Source: Rosistilla ulvae (GTDB lineage Bacteria > Planctomycetota > Planctomycetia > Pirellulales > Pirellulaceae). From it: a stretch of DNA of 64,000 nucleotides. Positions 8,397 through 16,418 of this stretch are shown here, piece after piece. Where the stretch lies: assembly GCF_007741475.1 (NCBI RefSeq), contig NZ_CP036261.1:3162001-3226000 (forward strand), written 5' to 3'. Numbering within the stretch: position 1 is the first letter of the stretch; each line of letters starts with the position of its first letter. Both the position numbers and the translations under genes were made by a program. The notes under the pieces are model-generated. The model ran no database searches. It saw nothing but the letters and a program-made list of their open reading frames with translations, and was not told where the DNA came from.

Positions 8397-10049
8397 ATGA
8401 TGTCGGACCACTGGAAATCAATTGCTAAGTTTTTGGGAACTCCCGGCCTGCCAGACGATCCGGCGCCAGAGGAAGAATCCCAGCCAGCTGTTGATGACAA
8501 GCCTGCAGCCACCGAACCGGTAGGCGCAGCAGAAGACGTAAAACCACAAGCTCCAAGCGACGAGATTCGCTGGGAGCGTGATGCCGCAAAAGACGACGCC
8601 CAGGCCGCTGCGATTCTTGGTTCTCCCGAACCAAAATCGGAACCGTTGCCCGGGTTCGGTGCGGACCCGCACGCCTCCACCGGTGGCAATTGGGACAGCC
8701 TTGTCGAAAGTTTCGGGATCGAAGCTGCAAGCGAACCGGCGGCTCCTGTCGCGCAACCGCGCGAAGAGGTTCCTGTTCCCGCAGCGGCTGAGAAGCGAAG
8801 TTCGCGTCCCCCGCGTCGCCAAGAACCGAGCGGCGGATTTGGCCAGGGCCTCGGTTTCGAAGCGCCAGCTGAACCCGAAGCGAATGAAGTTCAATCGGCT
8901 GAATCGGTCGAAGAAGTCGATCCGCTGGACGGATTCGGCAAGCTGCCCGACGAAGATTCGCCGCGCAGCCGTGGTCGCGGTCGTCGCGATCAAGGATCTC
9001 GCAGTCGCCGTGAGGGTTCGCGTGACCGTGAAGAGGAGCCCCGGGAACGGAGTGAAGAAGCTAGCGAGCAGGTTGAAGAAACCCGTGAACGTAGTGGATC
9101 GGCCCCTGGTCGCGATGAAGAGTCGCGTGGCCGTGGTGAAGGACGCCGTACGAGAGGTGGACGCGGTCGTCGTGGTGCACGTCGCGACGCGTTGCCGCAA
9201 GACGAGGCTTCGCTAGAAGAGCCGCAATCCGAAAAGCGGAACACCGAAGAACGGAAGTCCGAAGGGCGACAAGCGGAGCGATCGTTTGGCGAAGCTCCAG
9301 CTCGCAAGTCGGGTGGTTCTCGTCGACGCAGCGAATCTTTCGAAAAACCAAAACGGCCGGAAGTCGATGATCTTTTGAACTTTGCATCGTTCAACGATCT
9401 TCCCGACGACGTCGATGAACTCGATCTGGTCGGTGACGAGTCGTCGGACGATGACGTCGCTGTCGTCGAAAGCTCCCAACGCGACGATGTTGAAGCTTCC
9501 GAACGCAGCGATGCCGAAGCGGAAGAGGGTGAAGAGGGCGGAACACGTCGACGTCGACGCGGCCGTCGTGGTGGTCGACGCCGTGGCCGCGGTGGAAACG
9601 GTGGAGCATCCGAATCGAGCGAGACCGCCGATTCGAACGTGTCGCCCGAACCGGAAGCGGAAGTCGCTGTGCCGAAGGTGAGCGAATTCGACGACGATCA
9701 CGAGGACGATGACGAAGTGATCGCGCTGCGTCGCGGCAATCGCCGCCGTCGCGGACGCCGTGGGCGAGGTGGTTCGGGTGAAGGACGCGAGGAATCGACC
9801 GGTCGGGACGAAAGTTCTGGCGGCCGAGATCTGGCGAAACCCGAAGCTGAAGCCGAAGTTCGTCAATCGTCCCGACGTGGCGAAGCGAGCCGGGACGAAG
9901 CGGAGGAAGATATCAAGCCTCGTCAACGCGACATTCCGTCGTGGATCGAGACCGTCGACCTGCTGGTTCAACCGAACATCAACGCGCGTGGAAAGCGATC
10001 TGCCCCACGCGGCCGTGGTGGCAAGGGTAGGCGTCGCGATAGCGAATAA
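8397..10049 (+). CDS. Highly charged, RG-rich disordered protein (possible RNA-binding)
   Basis: The roughly 550-residue product has no recognisable globular domain. It is dominated by Glu, Asp, Arg, Ser and Pro. Two basic Arg/Gly tracts (RRRRRGRRGGRRRGRGG around the middle and RRRRGRRGRGGSGEGR later) alternate with acidic blocks (DDVDELDLVGDESSDDD, DDDHEDDDEV). It ends with an ordered-looking segment, PSWIETVDLLVQPNINARGK, then a final RG tail. RG-rich tails commonly bind RNA, so an RNA-associated role is an inference only. Start: two ATGs in tandem at 8397 and 8400. The coding strand's frame is supported by its length and by the SRP RNA promoter following directly. Confidence 0.75.
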   Translation: MMSDHWKSIAKFLGTPGLPDDPAPEEESQPAVDDKPAATEPVGAAEDVKPQAPSDEIRWERDAAKDDAQAAAILGSPEPKSEPLPGFGADPHASTGGNWDSLVESFGIEAASEPAAPVAQPREEVPVPAAAEKRSSRPPRRQEPSGGFGQGLGFEAPAEPEANEVQSAESVEEVDPLDGFGKLPDEDSPRSRGRGRRDQGSRSRREGSRDREEEPRERSEEASEQVEETRERSGSAPGRDEESRGRGEGRRTRGGRGRRGARRDALPQDEASLEEPQSEKRNTEERKSEGRQAERSFGEAPARKSGGSRRRSESFEKPKRPEVDDLLNFASFNDLPDDVDELDLVGDESSDDDVAVVESSQRDDVEASERSDAEAEEGEEGGTRRRRRGRRGGRRRGRGGNGGASESSETADSNVSPEPEAEVAVPKVSEFDDDHEDDDEVIALRRGNRRRRGRRGRGGSGEGREESTGRDESSGGRDLAKPEAEAEVRQSSRRGEASRDEAEEDIKPRQRDIPSWIETVDLLVQPNINARGKRSAPRGRGGKGRRRDSE

Positions 10050-10065
10050 ATGCTGTCAACCCTGT

Positions 10066-10094
10066 TTGACCTTCTCGACGTAAGGGTCTAAAAC
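10066..10094 (+). promoter_or_regulatory. Sigma-70-type promoter for SRP RNA
   Basis: TTGACC (10066-10071) and TAAAAC (10089-10094) are separated by 17 bases and match the -35/-10 consensus at 5/6 and 4/6 positions. They are placed so that transcription would begin around 10101-10104, just ahead of the SRP RNA helix. Confidence 0.55.
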
Positions 10095-10114
10095 CAGGGC
10101 TGGTGTTGAGTTCG

Positions 10115-10234
10115 TCGATTTGCTTTCAGATGGTGACCCTTGCGATGGGGAACCGCGAATTTGGTCAGGCCTTAACTGGAGCAGCCATAAGCGGGGTACC
10201 TTTGTGCAGGGGTTGCCATCCGGAAGCAAATCGA
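10115..10234 (+). ncRNA. ffs: Signal recognition particle RNA (small bacterial type)
   Basis: The segment has the conserved SRP domain IV core: GGTCAGG (10163-10169) and AGCAGCC (10180-10186), then the asymmetric loop strand ATAAGCGGGGTACC. The 5' strand TCGATTTGCTTTC (10115-10127) pairs with GGAAGCAAATCGA (10222-10234), and ATGGTGACCC pairs with GGGGTTGCCAT, giving one long hairpin of about 120 nt. It binds Ffh (SRP54) in co-translational export. The apical ten bases are CCTTAACTGG (10170-10179) where most bacteria have CCCGGAAGGG, so the loop is UAAC (URRC class) rather than GGAA. It sits immediately upstream of dnaX, the same order as in Bacillus (scr-dnaX-yaaK-recR). Ends are approximate. 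Confidence 0.88.
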
Positions 10235-10298
10235 AGCGACATCGGCCTTCTTGCCTCAAGCGTTTCTCAAAACAGCACTGCACTGCGCGGCCCCTCGG

Positions 10299-12302
10299 AT
10301 GTCGGACTCTCCTGCAAGCGATGCAAAAAATCACGATGATGACAAGTACATCGTCGTTGCTCGCCGTTATCGACCGTTGCAATTTGACCAATTGGTCGGC
10401 CAGGAGAACGCCACGCGGGCGTTGATGAATGCGATCGAAACCGGTCGCGTCGGACACGCCTATCTGTTCACCGGGGCTCGTGGGGTTGGTAAGACCAGCA
10501 CGGCGCGGATCTTCGCCAAAGCGCTCAATGCGCCCGAAGGGCCTACCGCCACGCCTGACAATTCGTCCGATATCTGCCAAGCGATCGATGCGGGTGAGGA
10601 TATCGATGTGCTGGAAATCGATGGTGCCAGCAATCGTGGTATCGATGAGATTCGCCAGTTGCGTGCGGGTGTGGGGATGCGTCCCAGTCGCGCTCGCTAC
10701 AAGATCTACATCATCGATGAAGTCCACATGCTCACCCAGCAGGCGTTTAATGCCCTGCTGAAGACGCTCGAAGAGCCCCCCGAGCACGTCAAGTTCATCT
10801 TCTGCACGACCGACCCGGAAAAGATCCCGATCACGGTCCTCAGCCGCTGTCAGCGGTTCGATTTTGCGCCGGTCGAAACCGAAGCGATTCTCGCGCGGTT
10901 GGAAGAGATCGTGCAGTCCGAAGGTTGCCAAGCCGATCAAGACGCGTTGCGTTTGTTGGCTCGCCGAGCCGCCGGTTCGATGCGGGATAGCCAGTCGTTA
11001 TTGGAGCAGGTGCTCAGTTTTGCCACCGATCGAATCACCGTCGATCAAGTGCATTCGATGCTGGGGACCGCCGATGACACGCGGCTTTCGGCACTGGCTG
11101 TCGGTTTGATCGATCGCGATCCCGCAGCGGTCTTGAAAATGGTCGACGATGCGGTGATGGGTGGCATCGACGCGGGGCAATTGGCGGAACAACTGTTGGG
11201 CTATTTCCGCGACCTGATGACCGCCACGGTCGGCTGTGGTGTCGATATGTTGCGGCACGCCGCTCCCGGTTCGTATGACGATCTTGCGGCCCAGGGGAAC
11301 CGGTTGGGGATTCATACGATCTTGGTGATCGTGGGAATCATCGACCAGGCGATTACAAGAATGCGCCAAAGTGTCCACAGCCGCGTCTTGCTGGAAGCCG
11401 CGCTGGTGCAGATCTGTCGTTTGGCCGATCTGCAGGCGATTTCCGACGTCGTAGCGGGTTTGCGGCAGGTGTCGGCCGGTGGGGCCGCACCAGTTCAGCC
11501 GGCGGCGGTCGAAAAAAAAAACATTGACCTAGCGTCGAACGCTCCTGCGGCGGCTTCCGTTCCGCCTGCAAATGTCGCTCGTTCCGCGTCGCCAGCGGGA
11601 AGTGCCCCGCCCCCAGCGGCGAACGCGGCTCCCCCCGCTGCTGTTGCTCCGAACGCTCCGGCTCCGGCTCCGTCATCGAGCGTCCCTGCTCCTGCGGCTC
11701 CGCGTCCGGTCGCCGCGCCGACGGCGGTCGCAGAGCGCCCAGCCAGTGGCGGTGCCGCCGTGTCGCCCCCCGCAGCTGCCTCGCCCAGTCCCCCTGGTCC
11801 AGTCTCTCGTCCTGCGGCGGCCTCGCAAAATGCGGCTGCAGCGGTTGCTGTGCAGGAGCCGCCCAGCAACAACGGTGCACCCGCCGCTTCCGGACAGTGG
11901 GATGCCGAGTACGTAAGATCGATGTGGAGGGGAGCGATCGCGTCGTTGGACGATATGACGGCAAACTATGCGAAAAACGCTCAACGTGTGGAGCCTGCGG
12001 GGGATGGTGCGATCCGTGTCTACTTTCCAAGTGCTCGCAGTTTGGACAAGGTAAGTTGCGAGAAGCCCGAGCGGCGGAGTAAATTAGAAGCGGCGTTGGC
12101 GGCGGTTGCAAAGCGGCATGTCCACTACGATTGCTTCTTGATCGAAGCTCCTCCAAGCCAGAAGCCGGTCCGGCGGGCATTGACCAGTGCCGATCGGGCC
12201 CGTCGCCAACGCGAGGTTGAACAAGAGCCGATCATTGCGAAAATGATGGAGTTGTTCGACGCCGAGGTGGTGAAGGTGATTCCAGCGAAGGAAGAAGATT
12301 AG
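10299..12302 (+). CDS. dnaX: DNA polymerase III subunit gamma/tau
   Basis: The 667-residue protein is the clamp-loader ATPase. Walker A is GARGVGKTST (residues 59-68), Walker B is IYIIDEVHML, and the SRC motif is in ITVLSRCQRFDF. In the usual zinc module only the last cysteine remains: residues 78, 87 and 90 are Ala, Asp and Ser where E. coli has Cys, while Cys93 is kept. Domain III ends near residue 404. A long Pro/Ala-rich linker follows and then a C-terminal tau domain (WDAEYVRSMWRGAIASLDD). The ATG at 10299 is preferred over an upstream TTG. A ten-A run at the domain III/linker boundary suggests production of a shorter gamma form. It is followed by ybaB and recR. Confidence 0.95.
   Translation: MSDSPASDAKNHDDDKYIVVARRYRPLQFDQLVGQENATRALMNAIETGRVGHAYLFTGARGVGKTSTARIFAKALNAPEGPTATPDNSSDICQAIDAGEDIDVLEIDGASNRGIDEIRQLRAGVGMRPSRARYKIYIIDEVHMLTQQAFNALLKTLEEPPEHVKFIFCTTDPEKIPITVLSRCQRFDFAPVETEAILARLEEIVQSEGCQADQDALRLLARRAAGSMRDSQSLLEQVLSFATDRITVDQVHSMLGTADDTRLSALAVGLIDRDPAAVLKMVDDAVMGGIDAGQLAEQLLGYFRDLMTATVGCGVDMLRHAAPGSYDDLAAQGNRLGIHTILVIVGIIDQAITRMRQSVHSRVLLEAALVQICRLADLQAISDVVAGLRQVSAGGAAPVQPAAVEKKNIDLASNAPAAASVPPANVARSASPAGSAPPPAANAAPPAAVAPNAPAPAPSSSVPAPAAPRPVAAPTAVAERPASGGAAVSPPAAASPSPPGPVSRPAAASQNAAAAVAVQEPPSNNGAPAASGQWDAEYVRSMWRGAIASLDDMTANYAKNAQRVEPAGDGAIRVYFPSARSLDKVSCEKPERRSKLEAALAAVAKRHVHYDCFLIEAPPSQKPVRRALTSADRARRQREVEQEPIIAKMMELFDAEVVKVIPAKEED
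11512..11532 (+). promoter_or_regulatory. Probable programmed slippage/frameshift site in dnaX
   Basis: Ten consecutive A residues (11512-11521) are read in frame 0 as GAA AAA AAA AAC. In the -1 frame the next codons are CAT then TGA (11525-11527); in the +1 frame they are ACA TTG ACC then TAG (11530-11532). Both shifted frames therefore stop within four codons, giving gamma-like products of about 409-410 residues. A short stem AGCGT/ACGCT (11531-11543) follows. The site falls exactly between the clamp-loader core and the tau linker, as in E. coli and Thermus dnaX. Confidence 0.7.
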
Positions 12303-12496
12303 CACGAAGTTCCCTCGGTGGGGAATTTTGAGCTGTAGTGGTCTGGCTTTTGCTGTATGGGTGGCTCGCTCGGTTTCGGGCTGCGTTAACGATCGTGCGT
12401 CCCTTGGGGGCACAGCGTTTTGGGCGATCGGTCTCGGGAGTGCGAAGCGAGCACGAAGCATTCAATCAAAATCAATATCAACGGGCAAACGGTTCC

Positions 12497-12862
12497 ATGT
12501 TCAAAGGACTGTCAGACATCGCATCGCTGATGCAGCAGGCGCAAAAGTTGCCGGCCAAGATGGAAGAGATCAATCGTCAATTGCAATCGGAGCGAGTCAG
12601 CGGCTCGGCCGGTGGCGGGATGGTCACCGTCGAGATGAACGGCGCCGGTGAAGTCACGGCGGTTCGGATCGAGCAGGAGTTGATGGCTCAGGGGGATCGC
12701 GAGCTGATCGAGGACCTGTTGCCGGGAGCGATCAACGATGCCAGTGCCAAAGCGAAGGCGTTGCAAGCCGAATCGATGCAAGGCCTAACCGGCGGGATCA
12801 GTCTGCCCGGCATGGAAGCGGCGTTGGCCAAGTTTACCGGCGGCGGTGGTGGAGCCAACTGA
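12497..12862 (+). CDS. ybaB: YbaB/EbfC nucleoid-associated protein
   Basis: The 121-residue protein matches the YbaB/EbfC family, small dimeric DNA-binding proteins encoded between dnaX and recR in many bacteria. It starts MFKGLSDIASLMQQAQKLPAKM and has the family core SAGGGMVTVEMNGAGEVTAV. The C-terminus is Gly-rich. The start at 12497 is chosen by family length; an open frame extends upstream but has no homologous content. Its stop codon is one base before the recR start, so the two are probably translationally coupled. Confidence 0.92.
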   Translation: MFKGLSDIASLMQQAQKLPAKMEEINRQLQSERVSGSAGGGMVTVEMNGAGEVTAVRIEQELMAQGDRELIEDLLPGAINDASAKAKALQAESMQGLTGGISLPGMEAALAKFTGGGGGAN

Positions 12863-12863
12863 G

Positions 12864-13463
12864 ATGGCCGAGCTGACTCAGTCGGTTGCCGACATGATCG
12901 ACCAGTTGGGGCGGTTGCCCGGAATCGGTCGCAAGAGCGCCGAACGGCTCGCCTATCATCTTTTGCGAGTCCCGAAATCCGAAGCCCTCGCGTTGGCCGA
13001 TTCGATCCGATCGGTGCGAGAAAACGTCCGCTACTGCGATAGCTGTTTTAACCTCTCCGAAGGGGCCCGTTGTCCTATCTGTGCCGATCCCAGTCGCGAT
13101 CAAACACGGTTGTGTATCGTCGAACAACCTCGCGATCTGATCTCGCTGGAACAGTCGGGGATGTTCCGCGGTTTGTACCATGTGTTGTTGGGGCGAATCG
13201 CTCCTTTGGACGGGATCGGCCCCGATCAATTGACGATCGATCCGTTGGTCGATCGGGTCCGCTTGGGCAACTTCACCGAAGTGATCATGGCGACCAATCC
13301 GACGGTGGAAGGGGATGGGACGAGCCTATACATCTCGAACCTTCTGCAAGATTATCCCGTGGAAATAACTCGTCTAGCACGCGGGATCACCGCCGGTAGT
13401 GTGTTAGAATTTACGAACAAAGAGATCCTTGCCGATGCGTTAAATGGCCGTCAAAAGCTGTGA
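12864..13463 (+). CDS. recR: Recombination mediator protein RecR
   Basis: The 199-residue protein is of standard RecR length. It has the N-terminal helix-hairpin-helix (LGRLPGIGRKSAERLAYHLL), a four-cysteine zinc finger (Cys58, Cys61, Cys70, Cys73), and a Toprim domain (LCIVEQPRDLISLEQSG then YHVLLGRIAPLDGIGPDQL). With RecO and RecF it loads RecA at single-strand gaps. The ATG at 12864 follows the ybaB stop by one base. Confidence 0.95.
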   Translation: MAELTQSVADMIDQLGRLPGIGRKSAERLAYHLLRVPKSEALALADSIRSVRENVRYCDSCFNLSEGARCPICADPSRDQTRLCIVEQPRDLISLEQSGMFRGLYHVLLGRIAPLDGIGPDQLTIDPLVDRVRLGNFTEVIMATNPTVEGDGTSLYISNLLQDYPVEITRLARGITAGSVLEFTNKEILADALNGRQKL

Positions 13464-13631
13464 CATTGACCGCGCGGCGGCGTCTGGTTTATGCCAGAAT
13501 GGATGCTGGTGGTGGTTGTCTGTCGCGGCATCGCGAAACGGATCTGCCGCAGCCGATAATTGATTGTAAAACGTTAAACCTCGCCGCCCACGTTCGTGAG
13601 TTGGCCGTCTACCTCAAATAAGACTATTCCG

Positions 13632-15128
13632 ATGCGTATCTCAATGGGCTTTGAACAGCGTCAGCAACAAGTTCAAAAGCTGGCCCCACGGATGATCCAA
13701 TCGATGGAGATCTTGCAGTTGCCGTTGCTGGCGTTGCAGGAGCGTGTCGAGCAGGAGATGAACGAAAATCCGTTGCTGGAGGTCCAGGACGACGATCCGC
13801 AATTGCCGGACGATCCCGAGGAGACCTACGAGAATCCCGATGCGCCAACCGAATCCGAACGGGAGCTTGTGGTCGATAACGACCACGATAATCAGGACGA
13901 TTTCGAACGCTTGTTGAACATGAAGAACGAGCTTCCCAATACGTTCGACGAGCCGTTCCGCAAATCGTCCAACCAGATGCAGGAGGAGGGTGACCGGCGG
14001 CACGATCTGATGGCGAACGCCGAGGCCCATCCCGAATCGCTGAACGATTTTCTGCTGCACCAATTGGCCGAACTCGATATCGACACCGATGTCGAATTGA
14101 TGGCCGAACGCATTATCAGCACGCTCGATGCCCGCGACGGAGGATACCTGCGGACGCCGCTTAGCGATCTATTGCCGTCGAACCACACTCCCGAAGACCT
14201 CGAATTGGCCAAGCGCGCCTTGGCGGTCGTTCAGTCGTTGGAGCCGACTGGAATTGCGGCTCGCGATCTGTCGGAGTGCCTTCTGCTGCAATTGTCCGAC
14301 AAAGATCCGTACTACGAGGAAATGAAGACGCTGATCACCGGGCATCTGGAGGATATCGCAGGCAACCGCTTGCCCGCGATCCAACGCAAAACCGGTTACT
14401 CGTTGGACAAGATTCAAAAGGTCAAAGACGAACTGCATTCGCTCAATCCCAAACCGGGAGCGGCGTTTATGGAGACCTATGTTCCGACAGTCACCCCCGA
14501 TGTGATCGTCGAGCAGGACGATGAGGGGCAGTACAAGGTTCGCTTGGACGACGACCGCGTGCCGACCTTGTTCATCAGCGAATATTATCGCCAGCGATTG
14601 CAAGATCCATCGGCCACGACTGAAGAGCGCGAGTATATCAAACAGAAGATCAACGGGGCGCAGTGGTTGATCGATTCGATCGAACAGCGACGCAGCACGT
14701 TGACCAAGGTTTCTCAAGCGATCGTCGATCACCAGAAAGCGTTTCTCGATCTTGGCCCCGAAGCGATTGAGCCGCTGAAGATGCAGCAGATCGCCGATCG
14801 CGTGGGGGTGCATGTGACGACGGTCAGTCGCGCCGTCGACGACAAATGGATCCAAACCGCGCGAGGTATCCTGCCACTGAAGCGGTTCTTTGTCGGTGGC
14901 ACCCAGACCGAAGATGGCGACGACGTCGCTTGGGATACGATTCGGATCAAGTTGCAGGAAGTGATCGACAACGAAGACAAAAGCAAACCGCTCAGCGACG
15001 AAGATATCGTCAAGGAACTGAAGAAGCACGGGATGACGGTCGCTCGCAGAACGGTCACCAAATACCGCAAGAAAATGGGGATCCCCAGCAGCCGGCAACG
15101 CCGCGATTGGATGTTGGAGAACAAATAG
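13632..15128 (+). CDS. rpoN: RNA polymerase sigma-54 factor
   Basis: The 498-residue protein has all three RpoN regions. Region I is Gln/Leu-rich (FEQRQQQVQKLAPRMIQSME then LPLLALQERVEQEM). Region II is acidic (residues about 55-130). The core-binding domain follows, then a DNA-binding HTH (MQQIADRVGVHVTTVSRAVDD) and the RpoN box ARRTVTKYRK (471-480). Sigma-54 directs transcription from -24/-12 promoters and needs AAA+ activators. Start: the ATG at 13632 fits the family N-terminus better than an upstream frame extension. It lies 168 bases after recR on the same strand. Confidence 0.96.
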   Translation: MRISMGFEQRQQQVQKLAPRMIQSMEILQLPLLALQERVEQEMNENPLLEVQDDDPQLPDDPEETYENPDAPTESERELVVDNDHDNQDDFERLLNMKNELPNTFDEPFRKSSNQMQEEGDRRHDLMANAEAHPESLNDFLLHQLAELDIDTDVELMAERIISTLDARDGGYLRTPLSDLLPSNHTPEDLELAKRALAVVQSLEPTGIAARDLSECLLLQLSDKDPYYEEMKTLITGHLEDIAGNRLPAIQRKTGYSLDKIQKVKDELHSLNPKPGAAFMETYVPTVTPDVIVEQDDEGQYKVRLDDDRVPTLFISEYYRQRLQDPSATTEEREYIKQKINGAQWLIDSIEQRRSTLTKVSQAIVDHQKAFLDLGPEAIEPLKMQQIADRVGVHVTTVSRAVDDKWIQTARGILPLKRFFVGGTQTEDGDDVAWDTIRIKLQEVIDNEDKSKPLSDEDIVKELKKHGMTVARRTVTKYRKKMGIPSSRQRRDWMLENK

Positions 15129-15192
15129 CGGAACGATCGCGGTGGGCGCTGCCGCTTCGCGACATGTAAGCCACAGTGGAGGAGGCCGATCC

Positions 15193-15864
15193 ATGACCGT
15201 TCGACCATCGTTTTTGCTTGGCATTGCTGCGGCGATGCTGATCGGCGCTCCGCCGGCTTGGGGACAACAGCTCCACACCGTGTCGCCGTTGCAGAATATC
15301 GGCGACAGCTTTCACGAACACGTTGGAATCGGCTGGGGGCTCCGCGGGCCCGGTTGGTTCGTCAACGTCCCCAACGGTGTCGGCGGCGCTGCTTTGGGCG
15401 GGTCCGATCCCAACGCTGGTTTGTCGGGCGGATTTGCGGGGCGCCGCGGGAATGTCTCGGGAAACCTCGGTTTCCAGTGGTCGCAGGGAAGCAATCGCTC
15501 GATGAGCACGGTCTCGCCATCGCTGACCACGCTGGACGGTTATCCCGGTTCGTTGTTCAGTGGCAGCGTCCGCCCTTTTGTGACCAGTGTGACGCCAGCG
15601 GTTAGCAGTTTTACCGCACCCAACGAAGGGATTCGCCAAGCGGGAGTGCAGCGACAGCAAGCAACGCTCGATTCGATCGCTGAAAAGAAGGGGCAGGTTC
15701 GCAATGAGAAGGCGGAGCGGTACTGGGACCGCGCTCTCCGCGCCGAGCAGCAGGGGAATCTAAAGATGGCTCGAGCCAATTATCGATTGGCCCTACCGCA
15801 TGCCAGCGAGCCGATGTATTCCGAGATCGTCCGCCGCATGGTCCAACGAGGTTGGACGCGGTAG
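15193..15864 (+). CDS. Secreted protein of unknown function
   Basis: The 223-residue product has a clear signal peptide (FLLGIAAAMLIGAPPAWGQ, cleavage after AWG). A Gly/Ser/Asn-rich low-complexity region follows (about residues 45-130). The C-terminal helical part, KAERYWDRALRAEQQGNLKM followed by ARANYRLALPHA, resembles a single tetratricopeptide-like repeat. I do not recognise the family. It starts 64 bases after rpoN on the same strand, with a GGAGG upstream of the ATG. Confidence 0.65.
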   Translation: MTVRPSFLLGIAAAMLIGAPPAWGQQLHTVSPLQNIGDSFHEHVGIGWGLRGPGWFVNVPNGVGGAALGGSDPNAGLSGGFAGRRGNVSGNLGFQWSQGSNRSMSTVSPSLTTLDGYPGSLFSGSVRPFVTSVTPAVSSFTAPNEGIRQAGVQRQQATLDSIAEKKGQVRNEKAERYWDRALRAEQQGNLKMARANYRLALPHASEPMYSEIVRRMVQRGWTR

Positions 15865-15890
15865 ATACTCTTCATCGGGCCGACGAAAGA

Positions 15891-16337
15891 TCAGCCCTGC
15901 GGTTCGGCTTGTTCTTCCATCTCGCGGATGTATGCCCGCAAGCGTTCCAGTTCATCGCGAGTTCCCTTCAGCTTCAGCATGTTTTCGACACGCTTGAGCA
16001 GTTGAAACTTGTTGACCGGTTTGGTTAGGAAGTCGTCGGTTCCCGATTCGACAGCCCGTTCGATATCGCCCAGTTCGTTGAGCGCGGTCACCATCAGCAC
16101 GATGATCTGCTGGGTGGCGGGATCTTGTTTGATCTTCTTGCAGACCTCAAATCCGCTCAACCGAGGCATCATGACATCTAACAGGATCAGATCGGGAGCA
16201 AACGACGCGACCTTCTCCATGCAATCGGCACCGTCGACGGCGTGTTCGATCTCGCATTCGACGTTTGCTAGATAGGCATCCAGCAATTCCCGGTTGGCTT
16301 CATTGTCATCAGCGATCAGGATCCGATCCGCAGGCAT
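15891..16337 (-). CDS. Single-domain response regulator (CheY-like)
   Basis: The 148-residue protein is a receiver domain with a short helical C-terminal tail and no DNA-binding output domain. The acidic pocket Asp10/Asp11, phospho-acceptor Asp54 (LILLDVMMP), Thr84 and Lys106 (LTKPVN) are all present, so it should be phosphorylatable. It would signal by protein contact. No histidine kinase is nearby, so its partner is unknown. It lies 81 bases downstream of glyA on the same strand. Confidence 0.88.
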   Translation of the reverse strand: MPADRILIADDNEANRELLDAYLANVECEIEHAVDGADCMEKVASFAPDLILLDVMMPRLSGFEVCKKIKQDPATQQIIVLMVTALNELGDIERAVESGTDDFLTKPVNKFQLLKRVENMLKLKGTRDELERLRAYIREMEEQAEPQG

Positions 16338-16418
16338 GATGTTGACTCGTTATGGTGGGGCTGATTGACCAGAGGGTGCCGACCGATCGATCGGTCGGCA
16401 CAAAACCGCAAAACTCAA

